From Palaemon carinicauda (Eukaryota; Arthropoda; Malacostraca; Decapoda; Palaemonidae), in contig NC_090725.1 of assembly GCF_036898095.1 (NCBI RefSeq), forward strand, positions 203,280,232 to 203,344,231: 64,000 nucleotides of DNA, in the 5' to 3' direction. Of the stretch, positions 1 to 11,550 are shown one piece after another. The position numbers and the translations under genes are program-made. Below the pieces are notes generated by a model. That model made no database searches. It saw nothing but the letters and a program-made list of their open reading frames with translations, and had not been told where the DNA came from. Position 1 is the stretch's first letter; the number at the start of each line of letters is the position of its first letter.

Positions 1-1
1 C

Positions 2-219
2 AGAGAAGAATTTTGTAGTACTATTGATAGAACAACAGGATTAATTATCAAACTAAATAAGAAGTATAAACTGAAGATCATTCAAATATATGCACCAACA
101 ACATTCTATAAAGAAGAAGAAATAGAGTTTTTATGCAAATCTGGAGATATCTATGGAAAAAAACATAGGACTCAGTTTACATTTGTTTTGGAAGATTTCA
201 GTGGTAACGTGTTTGCCTA
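2..219 (+). pseudogene. LINE AP-endonuclease fragment
   Basis: A 72-codon open stretch enters from the left window edge and stops at a TAG. It contains LKIIQIYAPTT followed about 30 residues later by FVLEDFSGNVF. That spacing and wording match the middle of the AP-like endonuclease of RTE/craculin-type LINEs, where the second motif is normally GDFNAKVG with a catalytic Asp and Asn. Here the Gly is Glu and the Asn is Ser, so the copy is decayed. Only this endonuclease piece is visible; no reverse transcriptase follows. The family assignment is by motif only; the fragment could belong to another endonuclease-type LINE. Confidence 0.55.
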
Positions 220-487
220 GTATTCACATGGTAGCAGATTGATTCCCGCCCAAGATCGTGAGTTTAAGCTATTTACTGGGGAGGCCACTGCTGTGGTTAG
301 GCACCACAGTTGTGGGCTGAGCTTGCCCGGATGACATTCTGGTGAGCATCTTTTCTGATAAAATTGGAACTGAAACCAGACACCTTTAACCTTTAAAGTA
401 GGTCAAAAAGAAGAGAGGTTAGTCAGCAGTAGGTCAATTTGGAGTAGGCACAAGGATGACAAAGGAGATATGCTTGTAGAATTTGCC

Positions 488-700
488 ATCTTAATGAGAT
501 AATGCCTTGATGAAGTCACTCGGTTTCAACATGGAAAGTCATTTCCTTGTTGAAGCCTTGTTACGGGAAAGAGGGCTCTCAAACCTTGGAATAATCTTTC
601 CTCAGTTTAACTCTAAAAATTTTTCTGTTCTATTTTTACTTCTCAACATTACTCCAGCCTCCTCCTAATTTTAACAACTTTCTTCATCTGGCTGTCCTAC
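488..700 (+). repeat. Dispersed repeat shared with 27885-28100
   Basis: About 210 bases read colinearly with 27885-28100. Shared landmarks are the 'atgttgaagcctt' block, the 'gagagccc/gagggctc' block and 'ctacttctcaacattactc' near the end. In the other copy the sequence runs directly into a decayed LINE RNase H region, so this is probably the thumb-to-RNase H part of the same LINE family, truncated here at a (TA)n tract. Confidence 0.6.
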
Positions 701-771
701 CTCTGAGTAATATTTCCCTTATCTTCTTTTTATATACATGTACAGTAGATTTTTGTTTTTGTTCATAACCA

Positions 772-893
<122 letters not shown>

Positions 894-950
894 GACTTTT
901 TCCCAATTCATTATTGCAACCTGCTTAGGTAAATGGAAGAAGGGATTACG

Positions 951-951
<1 letters not shown>

Positions 952-1004
<53 letters not shown>

Positions 1005-1656
1005 GTTATTATTATTATTACTTGCAAAACTACAACCCTAGTTGGAAAAGCAGAATGCTATAAGTCCAGGGCTCCAACAGGGAAAATAGTCCAGCGAAGA
1101 AAAGAAATATGGAAAAACTGCGAGAAGTTTAAGACCAATAATATTGAAATAAATCTTTCATATATAAACTATTAAAACTTTAAATTAACAAGAGAATAAA
1201 AGCTTCAAAATAACAAGAGGTAGAGAAACCAAATGGAACAGCATGCCCGAATGCACCCTCAAGCAAGAGTTCTCTAACCCAAGACAGTGGAAGACCATGG
1301 CACAGAGGCCATGTCACTACCCAAGAATAGAGAACAATAGTTTGATTTTAAAGTGTCCTCCTAGAAGAGCTGCTTACCATAGCTAAAGAATCTCTTCTAC
1401 CCTTATCAAGAGGAAAGTACCCACTGAACAATTACAGAGCAGCAGTTAACCTCTTGATGATGAAAAATTGTTTGGTATTTTCAATGTTGTCAAGTGTATG
1501 AGGAAAGAGGAGAATGTGTTGAGAATAGGCCTGACTATTCTGCGTATATGTCGGCAAAGAGGAAGTGAACTGTAACCAGAAAGAGATCCAATGTAGTATT
1601 GTCTGGCCAAAGGACCCAATAACTCTCTAGCGGTAGTATCTCAACGGGTGTCTGGT
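952..1656 (-). mobile_element. LINE-A internally deleted derivative, copy D1
   Basis: On the minus strand this reads: LINE-A 5' leader (about 1656 back to 1190), then LINE-A 3' untranslated end, then a (TAA)n tail, seen on the + strand as (ATT)n at 952-1021. The left part carries the LINE-A 3' signature (ctacaaccctagttggaaaa, then tataagtccagggctccaac). The right part matches the LINE-A 5' leader seen at 7392-7862. No coding sequence lies between. The same structure recurs at 37191-37893, so it is a non-autonomous subfamily rather than a one-off deletion. It presumably depends on LINE-A proteins for movement (inference). Confidence 0.75.
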
Positions 1657-2819
1657 ATGTATTTACATTTAAAACTATATGTGAGAGAGTATTGGAGGAT
1701 CTCAGCCATCCTGGAGATGGTTTGGACCTTTTTGACGGATATATTCTCAAGGGTTGGGTCAGGGTCATAGGAATTTAGGGGGATCGAGTCATTGAGGCAG
1801 GACTCTCATTCTTTGGCTTGAAGCCCATCATTACAGATATGGGGAGGATGACTCCATACTTTCTTGGGTCTCAGTTCTAACAGGAGAGTTCAGCTTACAC
1901 CTGTGCCTCTATACCTGTTTTGGTGCCATCCCACAGGTAGGATATGAAGTGGACCATCTGGAAAATGTACTCTAATTTTGCTGATAGTGGAGATTGCAAA
2001 TTTGCTTTCCAACGTATGATACTTTTTTGATATTCTCAAGAAGGCAAAACAACTAACCAACAAACAAAACCTCGGACTCTTCTAACAATGATTCCTCATT
2101 CCCTGGATGTATTGACTCACCCCCCCCCCCCCTTCCACCCACCGGCACTATTGACGACTATTGCCAATTCTGTAAAGGGAAATTCTGCTGACGACCGGAA
2201 AATGTAAGGAAATTAAAAGTCATTCACATATATTACTGGATTCAAGAACTACAGGTAGAGTAGGTCACCTTTGAGCCAAAATTTGACCCAGTCTGTGCAT
2301 GACGAGTAGCAGCTGAAGGTAACTTGTTTGTGTGAGCGAAAGCAATGATCAAGATTTAGGGTTTTAATACAGGATTTCGTGAACTCTTCAGGTAAGCATA
2401 CAGATTCTGAAGAATTGTACAAATTACGGATGCAACTCCAATTGTAAAAGGAATGGAGAGCTCATGTTTCATTCCTTCTCCAAACAGGAAGAAACAAATA
2501 GTAAATGGGTTAATGCGATTAAGAGAGCAAATAATATAAATACAGATCATGCCAGAAATTTATTATGCAGCTTACATTTTGAAGCATCGGCATAATCAAG
2601 AAATCTCCAGTATGAGTTACTAGGAATACCTCTCCCAGAAAGGCTATAGCGATTGGAAGCTAAAGTAATACTAACACTTCATTTGCCAATATCGTTTACG
2701 ACGAGTTTCTTTTCAAGATGATGAAGGGATATTAGTTGGTATAATTTAATGGAGTATTCATTACGCTATGTAATATCTTCATAGTGCAATGTGTAATTAA
2801 CATCTCCAGACTGCAAAAT
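1657..2819. other. Unassigned non-coding stretch
   Basis: I recognise no exon, RNA gene or mobile-element domain here. A run of C lies at 2120-2132. The short open frames have no recognisable motifs. Confidence 0.5.
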
Positions 2820-2975
2820 AGGGAGGGAAAGGAAGAGAAGACGATGGATTTGCGAACTAAAACAATTTGTGGGTATAGACTGGCATAAAAATGCCTTAGA
2901 TAGATTCGAGTGGTAGAACATGTCTGAGGCCTTTGACCTGTAGAGGAGTTACGACTGTTGATGATGATGGTATAT
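2820..2975 (+). mobile_element. LINE 3' end remnant
   Basis: In one + frame the sequence reads RRRWICELKQFVGIDWHKNA and then a short continuation with two in-frame stops, ending in a run of GAT triplets. This matches the C-terminal tail and GAT-rich end of an RTE-like LINE family that I recognise from crustacean sequence. Only about 50 codons remain. It directly precedes the long AT microsatellite at 2983. Confidence 0.45.
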
Positions 2976-2982
2976 ACAGTGT

Positions 2983-3339
<357 letters not shown>

Positions 3340-3340
3340 G

Positions 3341-4575
3341 ATAATTTATCACATTTACTCGTGATTTTAATTTATTAACATATGCCATTAATGCCTCTTA
3401 ATATCAAATTCGCTATGCCTCGGGATGAGAGACCCAAGGGGGAATTAACTTGGGATCAGAGACCGAAGAGCGAAAAACTTTAGGAGTAGCGTATTGCTTC
3501 TTGTCGGCCAGTGACTCATCTTTACTATTAGACGACAGAGAAGAAAAAGATGATTACAACTCTTCCATACATATTTCTGTCGAATTCAAATTTTGTACAT
3601 AGAATCGAAATCAACCCATCTCCATCTCCACCATTGTAGCGTGTTGATAAGCTTGTAATACTGGGCTGTGTTTAATGATAATTTATCACAATTACTCGTG
3701 AGTTTCATTTATTCATATAATCCTTAAATACCTCTTGGTATGGAATTAGCTCTGCCTCGGGATCAGAGCCCAAGGGAGAATTACCTTTATAATGATAGTT
3801 TCTGGTTTGCCAAGGATTCGAACCCGGACCAAGTCTAACTGAAGTTACAGTGAATTGTCTATACTTATATCATAGTCCACAAAGAGAAATGAAAATTGAC
3901 TACAACTCTTTCAGACATATTACTGTCGACTTTAGGTTGTGTACTTAGAATTGAAATCAACTCATCTCCATTATTATTGCCTGTTGGTGAGTGTGTAAAT
4001 TTTGGCTGTGTTTAATGATAATTTATCGCATTTACTCATCCTTTTCATTTATTCATACAAGCCATAATACTTCGTAAGCCTTAAATACCTCTTAATATCG
4101 AATTCACTCTGCCTCGGGATCAAATACTCAAGAGAGAATGAACTTTATGACAATAGTTTCTGGTCAGCCAAGGATTCGAACCCAGACCAAGTCAAAACTT
4201 GTCTTTACTGTTAGACAACAAAGAGAGAGAAAAGATGATTACAACTCTTCCATACATATTCCTGTCGAATTCAAGTTTTTTACTTAGAATCGAAATCAAC
4301 CCATCTCCATCTCCACCATTGTAGTCTGTTGATGAGTTTGTAATACTTGGCTGTGTTTAATGATAATTTATCACATTTACTCGTGATTTTCATTCATTCA
4401 TATAATCCTTAAATACCTCTTGATATCGAATTAGCTTTGCCTCGGGATCAGAGCCCAAGGGTATTAACCTTTATGATAATAGTTGCTGATCTGCCAAGGA
4501 TTCGAACCCGGACCAAGTCGAAAGTGACCTTTCTTTTCCATTAGACCACAAAGAGAAATAAAAGATGATACATCT
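3341..4575 (-). repeat. Tandem array of ~338-bp tRNA-SINE-like units
   Basis: The phrase 'ataatttatc' recurs at 3341, 3678, 4018 and 4363, giving periods of 337, 340 and 345 bases. Each unit then shows 'cctcgggatcagag' and, in units 2-4, 'aggattcgaaccc'. On the minus strand the latter is GGGTTCGAATCCT, a good match to the RNA polymerase III B box. About 40 bases away, upstream in the minus sense, lies GTGGTCTAATGG (4539-4550 in the last unit), an A-box-like element. Order and spacing are those of a tRNA (Glu/Asp-like) 5' half plus T-arm. So the array appears to be tandem tRNA-derived SINE-like units. No complete tRNA cloverleaf is seen. Confidence 0.65.
4498..4550 (-). promoter_or_regulatory. 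A-box/B-box-like pol III promoter pair
   Basis: Best conserved of the repeat units. The A-box-like GTGGTCTAATGG (minus strand, 4550-4539) lies about 35 bases before the B-box-like GGTCCGGGTTCGAATCC (4514-4498). B-box-like copies also lie near 3813-3826 and 4170-4183. Similarity to tRNA internal promoters is seen directly; transcription is inference. Confidence 0.5.
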
Positions 4576-4842
4576 GAAATCAGTGTCAAGATTCACTATT
4601 CCCCCTCAACAATTAAACCATAATTTTTTAAATACAAAACCAAACCTATCAAGACCTCCTTTCATGAATAAGTTATCACGAAATCTTATAGGTTATGTAT
4701 AAAAAAGCTTTACTTGGAAGAATTTCAGGAAATGAGCCAGTATTTTTTATCGTATCTTATAATGGAATTGTCAGGATCTGAGAGCCAAGTATGAAGTTTT
4801 GAAGTTCATTCATGAACGTTCGCCTGTAATTCTATACTAACA

Positions 4843-5047
4843 AGAGACCATTCTAGACATTCATACCCATTGCCCTTTAGAGTGCCTGTATATTAAATAT
4901 AATTTGACGCTTAAAAGTCACCATTATAGACTTTAACACCCATTGCTCTAGAAAATAAACTTGTGATATATAATTTTATGCATATAAGAGACCGTACTAA
5001 ATATTCTTACCACCTGTTCAGGAGAATACATTTGTTACAGAACACCT
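4843..5047. repeat. Degenerate ~72-bp tandem repeat, three units
   Basis: Units start at 4843, 4916 and 4987. Each has 'agagacc' or 'agtcacc', then 'agacattcatacccattgc' or a diverged version, then a T/A-rich tail. The similarity is loose, so the repeat is old. Function unknown. Confidence 0.4.
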
Positions 5048-6434
5048 TATGATCCACACATAGGAAGCCATTGTTGAAAAATTAGCATATCACCATGAAA
5101 TTTTTTTCACGACATCTAAATCTATGCACTACACTCCAAGTATTGGTATTAAGAATAATCTTATCAGAAATTATAAATCTTTGTTCTAATGAAAGTATCT
5201 TTCTTGATAATGGGGTTGATTTTGGAATTATGAACCACAGACATCCAATATGGAGCAATATTCTAGCAAACACAAGATACAACTTCATGTCATCACTATG
5301 GAATATTAGGATGTTCCATTCTTCATTACAGGAGAACCCACATATTTTCTTGTTCAAAGTGTCAAGTATCAACTTTAATTGAAAGTTCTAATTTCCTTAT
5401 TGACTTTGACTGGAGAGAAATAACAATGCACCAGTTATTATTCACTCAGGTTTTAATACCCCCTTACTAAGACCACCATAATAGAACCTTGAAAAAGCTG
5501 CCTAGGAAAATACAATAAAAAATTAAGTAAGATAATTACAGAAGGCAGTGCAAATGAGTTCCATAACAGAGTTGATTTCGTTGGCTTGCTTAGTGTCACC
5601 CTTCAAGTAGTAGTAATCACTTCTATTGAAAAAAACTATAGGTGTATTCTGATAGCAATAAGTACCTTGGTGGTAAGTATAGCTTACATTCTTGCTCAGT
5701 TCCATAGACACTGCACTGAAGCAAACATAATCGCATGTAAAAATGGCAAAGCCCAGTTCTGACATGCAATAAAGGTAGCTAGACATAAGTCTTGGTCGTC
5801 CTTTGTTTCTTCAGTAAACAGTTGAATTCCATATTTTGTTTGGAGGAAGGTTAAAAATATGCAGGCAGATTTACTCGATATGCACTTATGATTTTAAAAG
5901 TGAACAGTTAATACAGGGTAAGTACAACAAAAGTCAGTAAAGCTTTTGCTAAACTCTTATTAAGCATGCAATGCAAGTCTGAATTTACCCCTGGATGCCT
6001 TCACAGTAGTAAAGAGCAAAAGAATATAGATTTTACAGCTGATTGGGAAAAATGTTATAACCTTCCCCTTACTGTAAGAGAGTTTTGTATGTTTGCCTAG
6101 AAGTCTATTTTGACGTCAGTATTATGAGATTAAAGGTATAAGGTGGGGTACTGAACCACAGTGTGCAGATTCAATCTCACAAAATCTCATTATATTCCTG
6201 TGCTGGATTGTTTTCGGAGGGAAGGGTATTGGGAATGTAGAAAGTGTCAAATAAAAGAAATGTTTTCAAAATTCTATTTGTCTTGTTTCTGTCTTTTTCT
6301 TTTTTCCCATGAGCATTCTGCACAAATGAAGTTTGGAAATAATTTACTTTGAGGATTACTATTTTATTATAATGTTTCCAATTATATTTTACATTTTGAG
6401 GATTTATTGCATTCACATATCACACTTTTTTCAG
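5048..6434. other. Unassigned stretch before first visible WDR6 exon
   Basis: Presumably intron or 5' flank of the WDR6-like gene. Open stretches of about 90 codons occur (5095-5382 on both strands, and 5786-5523 on the minus strand), but none shows a domain I recognise or convincing splice context. Sequence just before 6435 ends in a pyrimidine tract and CAG. Confidence 0.5.
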
Positions 6435-6577
6435 GTACAATTGAAAGATTGAAAACTTACACACTTCCATCATGCAAGCAGCGTTGGGTGTCAGCTGCGT
6501 GCTATTTTACAATAAAGGATAATAATCATCTAGTGTGTGGGGACAGAGCAGGAAGCATTCATCTGTATTCCGAGAAT
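6435..6577 (+). CDS. WDR6: WDR6-like exon (first visible)
   Basis: The exon follows a pyrimidine tract and CAG and ends before GTTAGT. It starts with two bases of a split codon, so the preceding exon (not seen) should end in phase 1; it ends in phase 0. The translation includes LPSCKQRWVSAA and HLVCGDRAGSIHLY. These match a conserved WDR6 segment where human has a QRW motif followed by LVCGDRRGS. The residues belong to a WD40 blade. The next exon lies 23.6 kb downstream. No upstream exon is recognisable in 1-6434, so the N-terminal half lies outside the window or was missed. Confidence 0.85.
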
Positions 6578-6903
6578 GTTAGTACAATTAGCCTTTGTTT
6601 TTTCACATTTTATTATCATTTTGATAGTGCTCCATAATAATGTTAAATTTCCACTGAGATGAAAAATAATCCATGCTTGTGTCACATATCCTTGCTTGAA
6701 CTCGCTTCACCACGCCATGCGCTGCATTTAAAATGACCCCTTTTAAATTTTTAATATAATGATTTGGTGATGTTTATCAGGTGCGCCAATACACCTACCT
6801 TATGTCAATAATGATACTATGAAATACAAAACAATAATAATTTTATCTAATAATAGAAATCAAAGGTGTTAGAGATTGTAAATAAACTATTTAAAGCAAC
6901 ACA
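6578..6903. other. Intron start, no feature seen
   Basis: AT-rich intron sequence after the donor site. Nothing recognisable until the (ATCT)n tract at about 6904. Confidence 0.5.
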
Positions 6904-7389
6904 TATATCTATCTATCTATCTAACCATTGCACTTCTCCCAATTTTGGTAGGTAGCTGACATAAAAAAAGAGCAAAAAGAAAGATTTTCCCCCCATTGTT
7001 CCTACTTGCCTGAATAGGGGCTCGCCGAGTTTGGTTGGTACTGCTAGGATGCCACAGGCCACCCTCCCCTGTCTTCTACCACAAATGAAACTTCATATGC
7101 TGACTCCCCTACTGCTGCTACCTCAAAGAGGTCACCGTAAGGTGACCTAAGGTTGCAGCAGGGCATATCAGAGCTGTGCCACAATCACTTCATTCACTTT
7201 TATTCTTTGCACACTTTTGCCTCTCAAATCTAACCTCCTGTCACCCAGGGCTTTCATTACTCCATCCATCCACCCAAACCTTGGCCTTTCTCTTGCATTA
7301 AGTCTTGCATTCATCACCTTCTTCAGCAGACGACCATTAGTTACTAATTTATTTCTCACATGCATTCTCACTCTTACTAATCTGATGCC
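6904..7389 (-). mobile_element. RTE-like LINE 3' fragment, copy 1
   Basis: On the minus strand, frame 7365-7200 gives RPRFGWMDGVMKALGDRRLD, the C-terminal tail typical of RTE-like reverse transcriptases (GRPR-x-W-M-D). It is followed by a 3' untranslated region that is shared with 11551-11948 (for example 'gccaccctcccc' and 'cccctactgctgctacctc'). The minus-strand 3' end is an (AGAT)n tract at 6904-6922. The fragment is heavily 5'-truncated, as usual for LINE copies, and abuts the LINE-A 5' end at about 7392. Confidence 0.7.
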
Positions 7390-7391
7390 TG

Positions 7392-10300
7392 GTAGTAGGT
7401 TGGCCAGGGCACCAGCCGCCCATTGAGACACTACCGCTAGAGAGTTATTGGATCCTTTTACTGGCCAGACAGTAATGCATTGGATCCCTCTCTCTGGTTA
7501 TGGCTCATTTTTTCATTGCCTACATATACACCGAATAGTCTGACCTATTCTTTACAGAGTCTCGTCTTCCCTCATACACCTGACAACACTGAAATTACCA
7601 AACACTTTTTTGCAGAGAGCTAATTACTGTACTGTAAATGTTCAGTGGCTACTTTAATCTTGGTAAGGGTAGAAGGGCCTCTTTATCTATGGTAAGCAGC
7701 TCATCTAAGGGAAGGACACTCCAAAATTAAATAATTATTCTCGGGTCTTGGGTAGTGCCATAGTCTCTGTACCATGGTCTTACACTGTCATGGGTTGAAG
7801 CTCTATTGCTTGAGGATACACTCGGACACTATTCTATCTTATTTTTTTTTCTTCCTCTTGTTTTTTTTTTTTAAAGGGTGAGTTGGTCAGGCTTAATAGA
7901 GGGTCCCGTCGATGCCTTGTGGTTTATCAAGAGGTTGTGTTTTCTTTATCTGATTCTTTTTGTTCTCAAAACCATCCTTACTGTCCTCCCTTCAGTTGGA
8001 GTGGCTCTCCAGGAGGGTATTTAGCCTTGCATGGTATATCGGCTTCTCCATGATGACAAGTTTTTCCTACTTTTTCCTATAGTCTATGGGTTTGATCAAT
8101 CACTTTATTTATATTTCTGTACATATTGATTTTGTCATAATTCTTGTTAATCTAGTTTTTATTTATGATGTCTCTTTTTTTTTATTCTCATTAATTCTTA
8201 TGCTGTCTGGAAACATTGAGCGAAATCTGGGACCATTTCGTCTTAGATTTCGTCAATTTTGTTACTGTATTGCAATATTCGTGGACTTCATGCAAATATT
8301 CAAGACCTTACAGTTCAGTCCAGACACTATGATATTCTTTTGTGCTCAGAAACTTTAGTTTCTAATATGAGGCACTCATCTGAGCTCCTTATAACTTGTT
8401 ATAAGAAGCCAATAATGTTGAAAGGGGATGCCATTCCTAGGGCTAGGGGAATGGCGGTGTATATTATGACCGAGTACCCTTCTTCTCATAAGTCCTGCTA
8501 TGAATGTGGATGTCATGAGATTCAGGTAATAAAAGTTTGTGGCAGGCATAACAACTTCTATTTGTGTTCGATGTACAGGAATCCAGACATGGATGATTCT
8601 ATCTTTGAATGTCTTCTTACCATTATGGCCAAGATACAAAAAGATGATAGAAAGGCCTCTTTTGTCTTTGATGATGATTTCATGGCTCACCATAGGGAGC
8701 GGTTAAGTTCTGTTTCTCCTACCGATCACCATGGCTTAAGAACTTTAGACTTTGCCTCTGAATCAGGCTGTGAGCAAATCATAAGTGAAGCTACTCACAG
8801 GTCTGATAACTGCTTGAACCTCAAATACTGTACACTGACTTCCCTGACGTTATAACAAGTAAGGTTGATTATCCAGTCGGGATATATGATCATGCCTTGA
8901 TTTCATTAGTAGTGAAGATTGAGCAACCTGTCCCTGATGTATAATACTCATTTAAGATTTATATGAAATCTCAAGCAGACTGAAGTGGGATTTTGCCTGA
9001 TCTTTTGGGCTTGAGTTGATCCCGTTTTCCCTTTGAAGGAGAATCTAGTCAACATAATTGATAGGCGTATCCCTTCTCGTGTGCTAAGGTACTGAGTGAA
9101 GGGCAAACCGTGGTTCAATGATGATTGTAGACGTGCTTATTTGGAGAAGCAGGAGGCCTTTCATCTTTGGAAGGGTAACAGATCAGATTTGACGTGGAAT
9201 AACTATACTCATGTCAGAGCTTTTGCTCATAGAGTTTATGCTTCAACTGAAAAGGAATACAATTTAACCATAAAAGGAACCCTTTCTGTACAACCCAGGA
9301 ACATAAGTGGTGGACTACCCTTAAATCTGCACTCTTTGGTGTAGATGCATTAGTTTCTCCTTTACTTGAACCAGATGGCTCAGTCAGTCACTGACCAAAG
9401 GAAAAGGCGACTCTTTTGGCTGATATGTTTGATAGTAAACAGATTAATGAGAAACTCGAACTTTCTCATTCCTGTTTTCCTGATGCTAAACTAACTAGTT
9501 CAGCTTTTCGACCTCGTGAAATTAAAGCTCTGTTGATGGACCTTGATACTTATGGAGGTGTAGACCTGAATGGTATTTTTCCTTTTTTTTAAACTGCAGA
9601 TTTCTTAGTTCCAAAGTTATCTGTTATTTTGCACAAGTTAGCAAGAAGAGGAGCTTTTAGCACTTGTTGGAGAATTGGCAATGTTACTCCTCTATGGAAA
9701 TGTGTTTATGGTAGCTCAAGTCCAACTGATTACCACCCAATTTCCATAACTCCCATATTATCTAAAGTTTTTGAACGTCTTCTGGCAAAACGTCTTAATA
9801 GGTATGCTGAAGGTAAGCATCTGTTGCTAGTTTACAATTTGGTTTTCGTAAAGGCCTTGAAGCATGTGATGCCCTTCTTAGAATCTCCAATGTTGTACAA
9901 AAATCCCTTGATTGTGGTCAGGAAGTTCGTATGATTGGCCTTGATTTTAGAGCTGCCTTTGACCATGTTAATCATGAGGCCCTTGTTTTCAAACTCAAAC
10001 AGTTGGGAGTGGGTGGGTCGTGTCTTAGCATTATTATTGAATTTTTAAGTAATAGATCTGAAAGAGTTGTTGTTGATGGGCACCATAGTGAATATAGGAA
10101 TGTGCCATCTGGTGTTCCACAGGGTAGTGTTCTTGTCCCATTACTTTTCATACTATATACACATGTTGTTTGGCCTAGAAAACAAGCTTGTTGCAGATGA
10201 TGCTACTCTCTTTGCATCAATTTCATGCCCTGAAAGTAGATCGGGGGTTGCTGAATCCCTTAATAGAGATCTAGCTAAAATTAGTGCATGATGCAAATTA

Positions 10301-11248
10301 TGAGGTATAAAGTTGAATCCTAAAAAACTCATAGTATGATTGTAATAAATGGATGAGTGATTTGAAGTTCTCTGACATCCTGAATCGAAGGTCATATACA
10401 CCGAAGTATGATTGTAAGTAGGTCAAGGACAGTGGCTCCTCAACATCCTGATCTCAGTATTGATAATGTTTCTTTAACTTTGTATCACTCTTAAAATCTT
10501 AGGGGTGATACACAACAGCAAATTTACTTTTGAGAAACACTTAGATCTTCTTCTTCAATTGCACAAAAAATTGGCTTATTGAGAAAGTCTTTAAAGATTT
10601 TCGGTGATCAATCTATTCTGAAGTGTTTTCATTCTTTCATTCTACCTTGTTTCGAGTATTGTTCTCCTGTCTGGTCTTCAGCTGCTGATTTTCATCTTAA
10701 TTTGTTGGACAGAAACTTGCGGTCAATTGAATTTCGTATTCCTGATCTAGATATTAATCTTTGGCACCGTTGTTCAATTTGTTCATTATGCATGTTGCAG
10801 AAGCTTTTTCATAATTCTTACCACGCTTTACATTCAGATCTTCCAGGACAGTTCCATCCTGTTCGTAATATTAGACTTGCAGTTAATTCTAATAATCAAG
10901 CCTTCTTCATCATGAGGCTTAATACTACACAGTATTCAAGAAGTTTTATTCCAGCTGTGACCAAGTTGTGGAATGATCTTCGTAATCAGGTAGTTGAATC
11001 AGTAGAAATTCAAAAATTCAGACTTGCAGCAAATGTTTTTATGTTGAACAGGCTGACATGTCTTTTTTTTAGTTTATATATGACATATCTGTTTTGATGT
11101 TGTTACCGTTTTTAAAATGATTTATTGTTGATTTTTTCTCATGGTTTATTTATTTCCTTTCTCACTGGGCTATTTTTCCCTGTTGGACCCCTTGGGCTTA
11201 TAGCATCTTGCTTTTCCAACTAGGGTTGTAGCTTGGTTAGTAATAAAG

Positions 11249-11295
<47 letters not shown>
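7392..11295 (+). mobile_element. LINE-A copy A1, full length but decayed
   Basis: Non-LTR retrotransposon with all parts: a 5' leader (7392-8085, starting gtagtaggttggccaggg), one long ORF region (8086-11097), a 3' untranslated region with the family signature (gggcttatagcatcttgctt, then ccaactagggttgtagct) and a (TAA)n tail at 11250-11295. The leader start is supported by the deleted derivative at 37191-37893, which ends at the same place. Clade by motif: CR1/Jockey group with AP endonuclease and reverse transcriptase, without RNase H. The copy sits in a WDR6 intron in the same orientation as the gene. Confidence 0.85.
8086..11097 (+). pseudogene. LINE-A ORF, endonuclease plus reverse transcriptase, decayed
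   Basis: The ATG at 8086 starts a hydrophobic leader that is followed by a degraded 2A-like motif (NIERNLGP, 8212-8235). Then come the endonuclease (8259-8855), a linker (9096-9344), RT fingers (9629-9934: PTDYHPISITPILSKVFERL), palm (9931-10200: GLDFRAAFDHVNHEAL, VPQGSV) and C-terminal thumb and connector (10579-11097: FILPCFEYCSPVWSSAADFH). The domains fall in several frames. At the catalytic site the expected YADDATLF reads VADDATLF after a small deletion and frameshift. Clearly inactive. The best copy for comparison is at 54307-57255. Confidence 0.85.
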
Positions 11296-11296
<1 letters not shown>

Positions 11297-11330
11297 TCCC
11301 TATCCAACTCGGACACTTCGCCCCGAACAC

Positions 11331-11386
<56 letters not shown>
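11250..11386. repeat. Facing (TAA)n and (TTA)n LINE tails with short spacer
   Basis: (AAT)n at 11250-11295 is the tail of LINE-A copy A1. (ATT)n at 11332-11386 is the tail of copy A2, which lies on the opposite strand. A 36-base spacer (tatccctatccaactcgg...) separates them. The two tails are complementary and could form a hairpin. Confidence 0.9.
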
Positions 11387-11387
<1 letters not shown>

Positions 11388-11550
11388 TAGTTAAGCTACA
11401 ACCCTAGTTTGAAAAAAAGATGCTATAAACCCAAGGGATCCAACAGGGAAAAATAGCCCAGTGAGGAAAGGAAATAAGTAAATAAATTAAAGATCTGGGG
11501 AATAATGAACAATTAAAATCAGTCATAACATCAAAACATATATTTCATAT

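Noticed and set aside
3811..4514. Possible tRNA genes at the B-box-like sites
   Set aside because: No acceptor stem pairing or complete cloverleaf; the boxes recur within a tandem repeat, so SINE-like origin fits better.
3341..4575. CRISPR-like array because of regular repeats
   Set aside because: Units are ~338 bases with no short repeat-spacer pattern, in a clearly eukaryotic context.
5082..5786. Open frames of 87-96 codons (5095-5382 on both strands, 5786-5523 minus), the last with several cysteines
   Set aside because: No recognisable domain, no convincing splice pattern, and the first pair overlaps on both strands in AT-rich DNA. Could be checked against transcript data.
7860..8085. 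A separate ORF1 upstream of the LINE-A ORF
   Set aside because: No open frame of useful length in the leader of A1 or A3; LINE-A appears to have a single ORF with a short leader and 2A motif.
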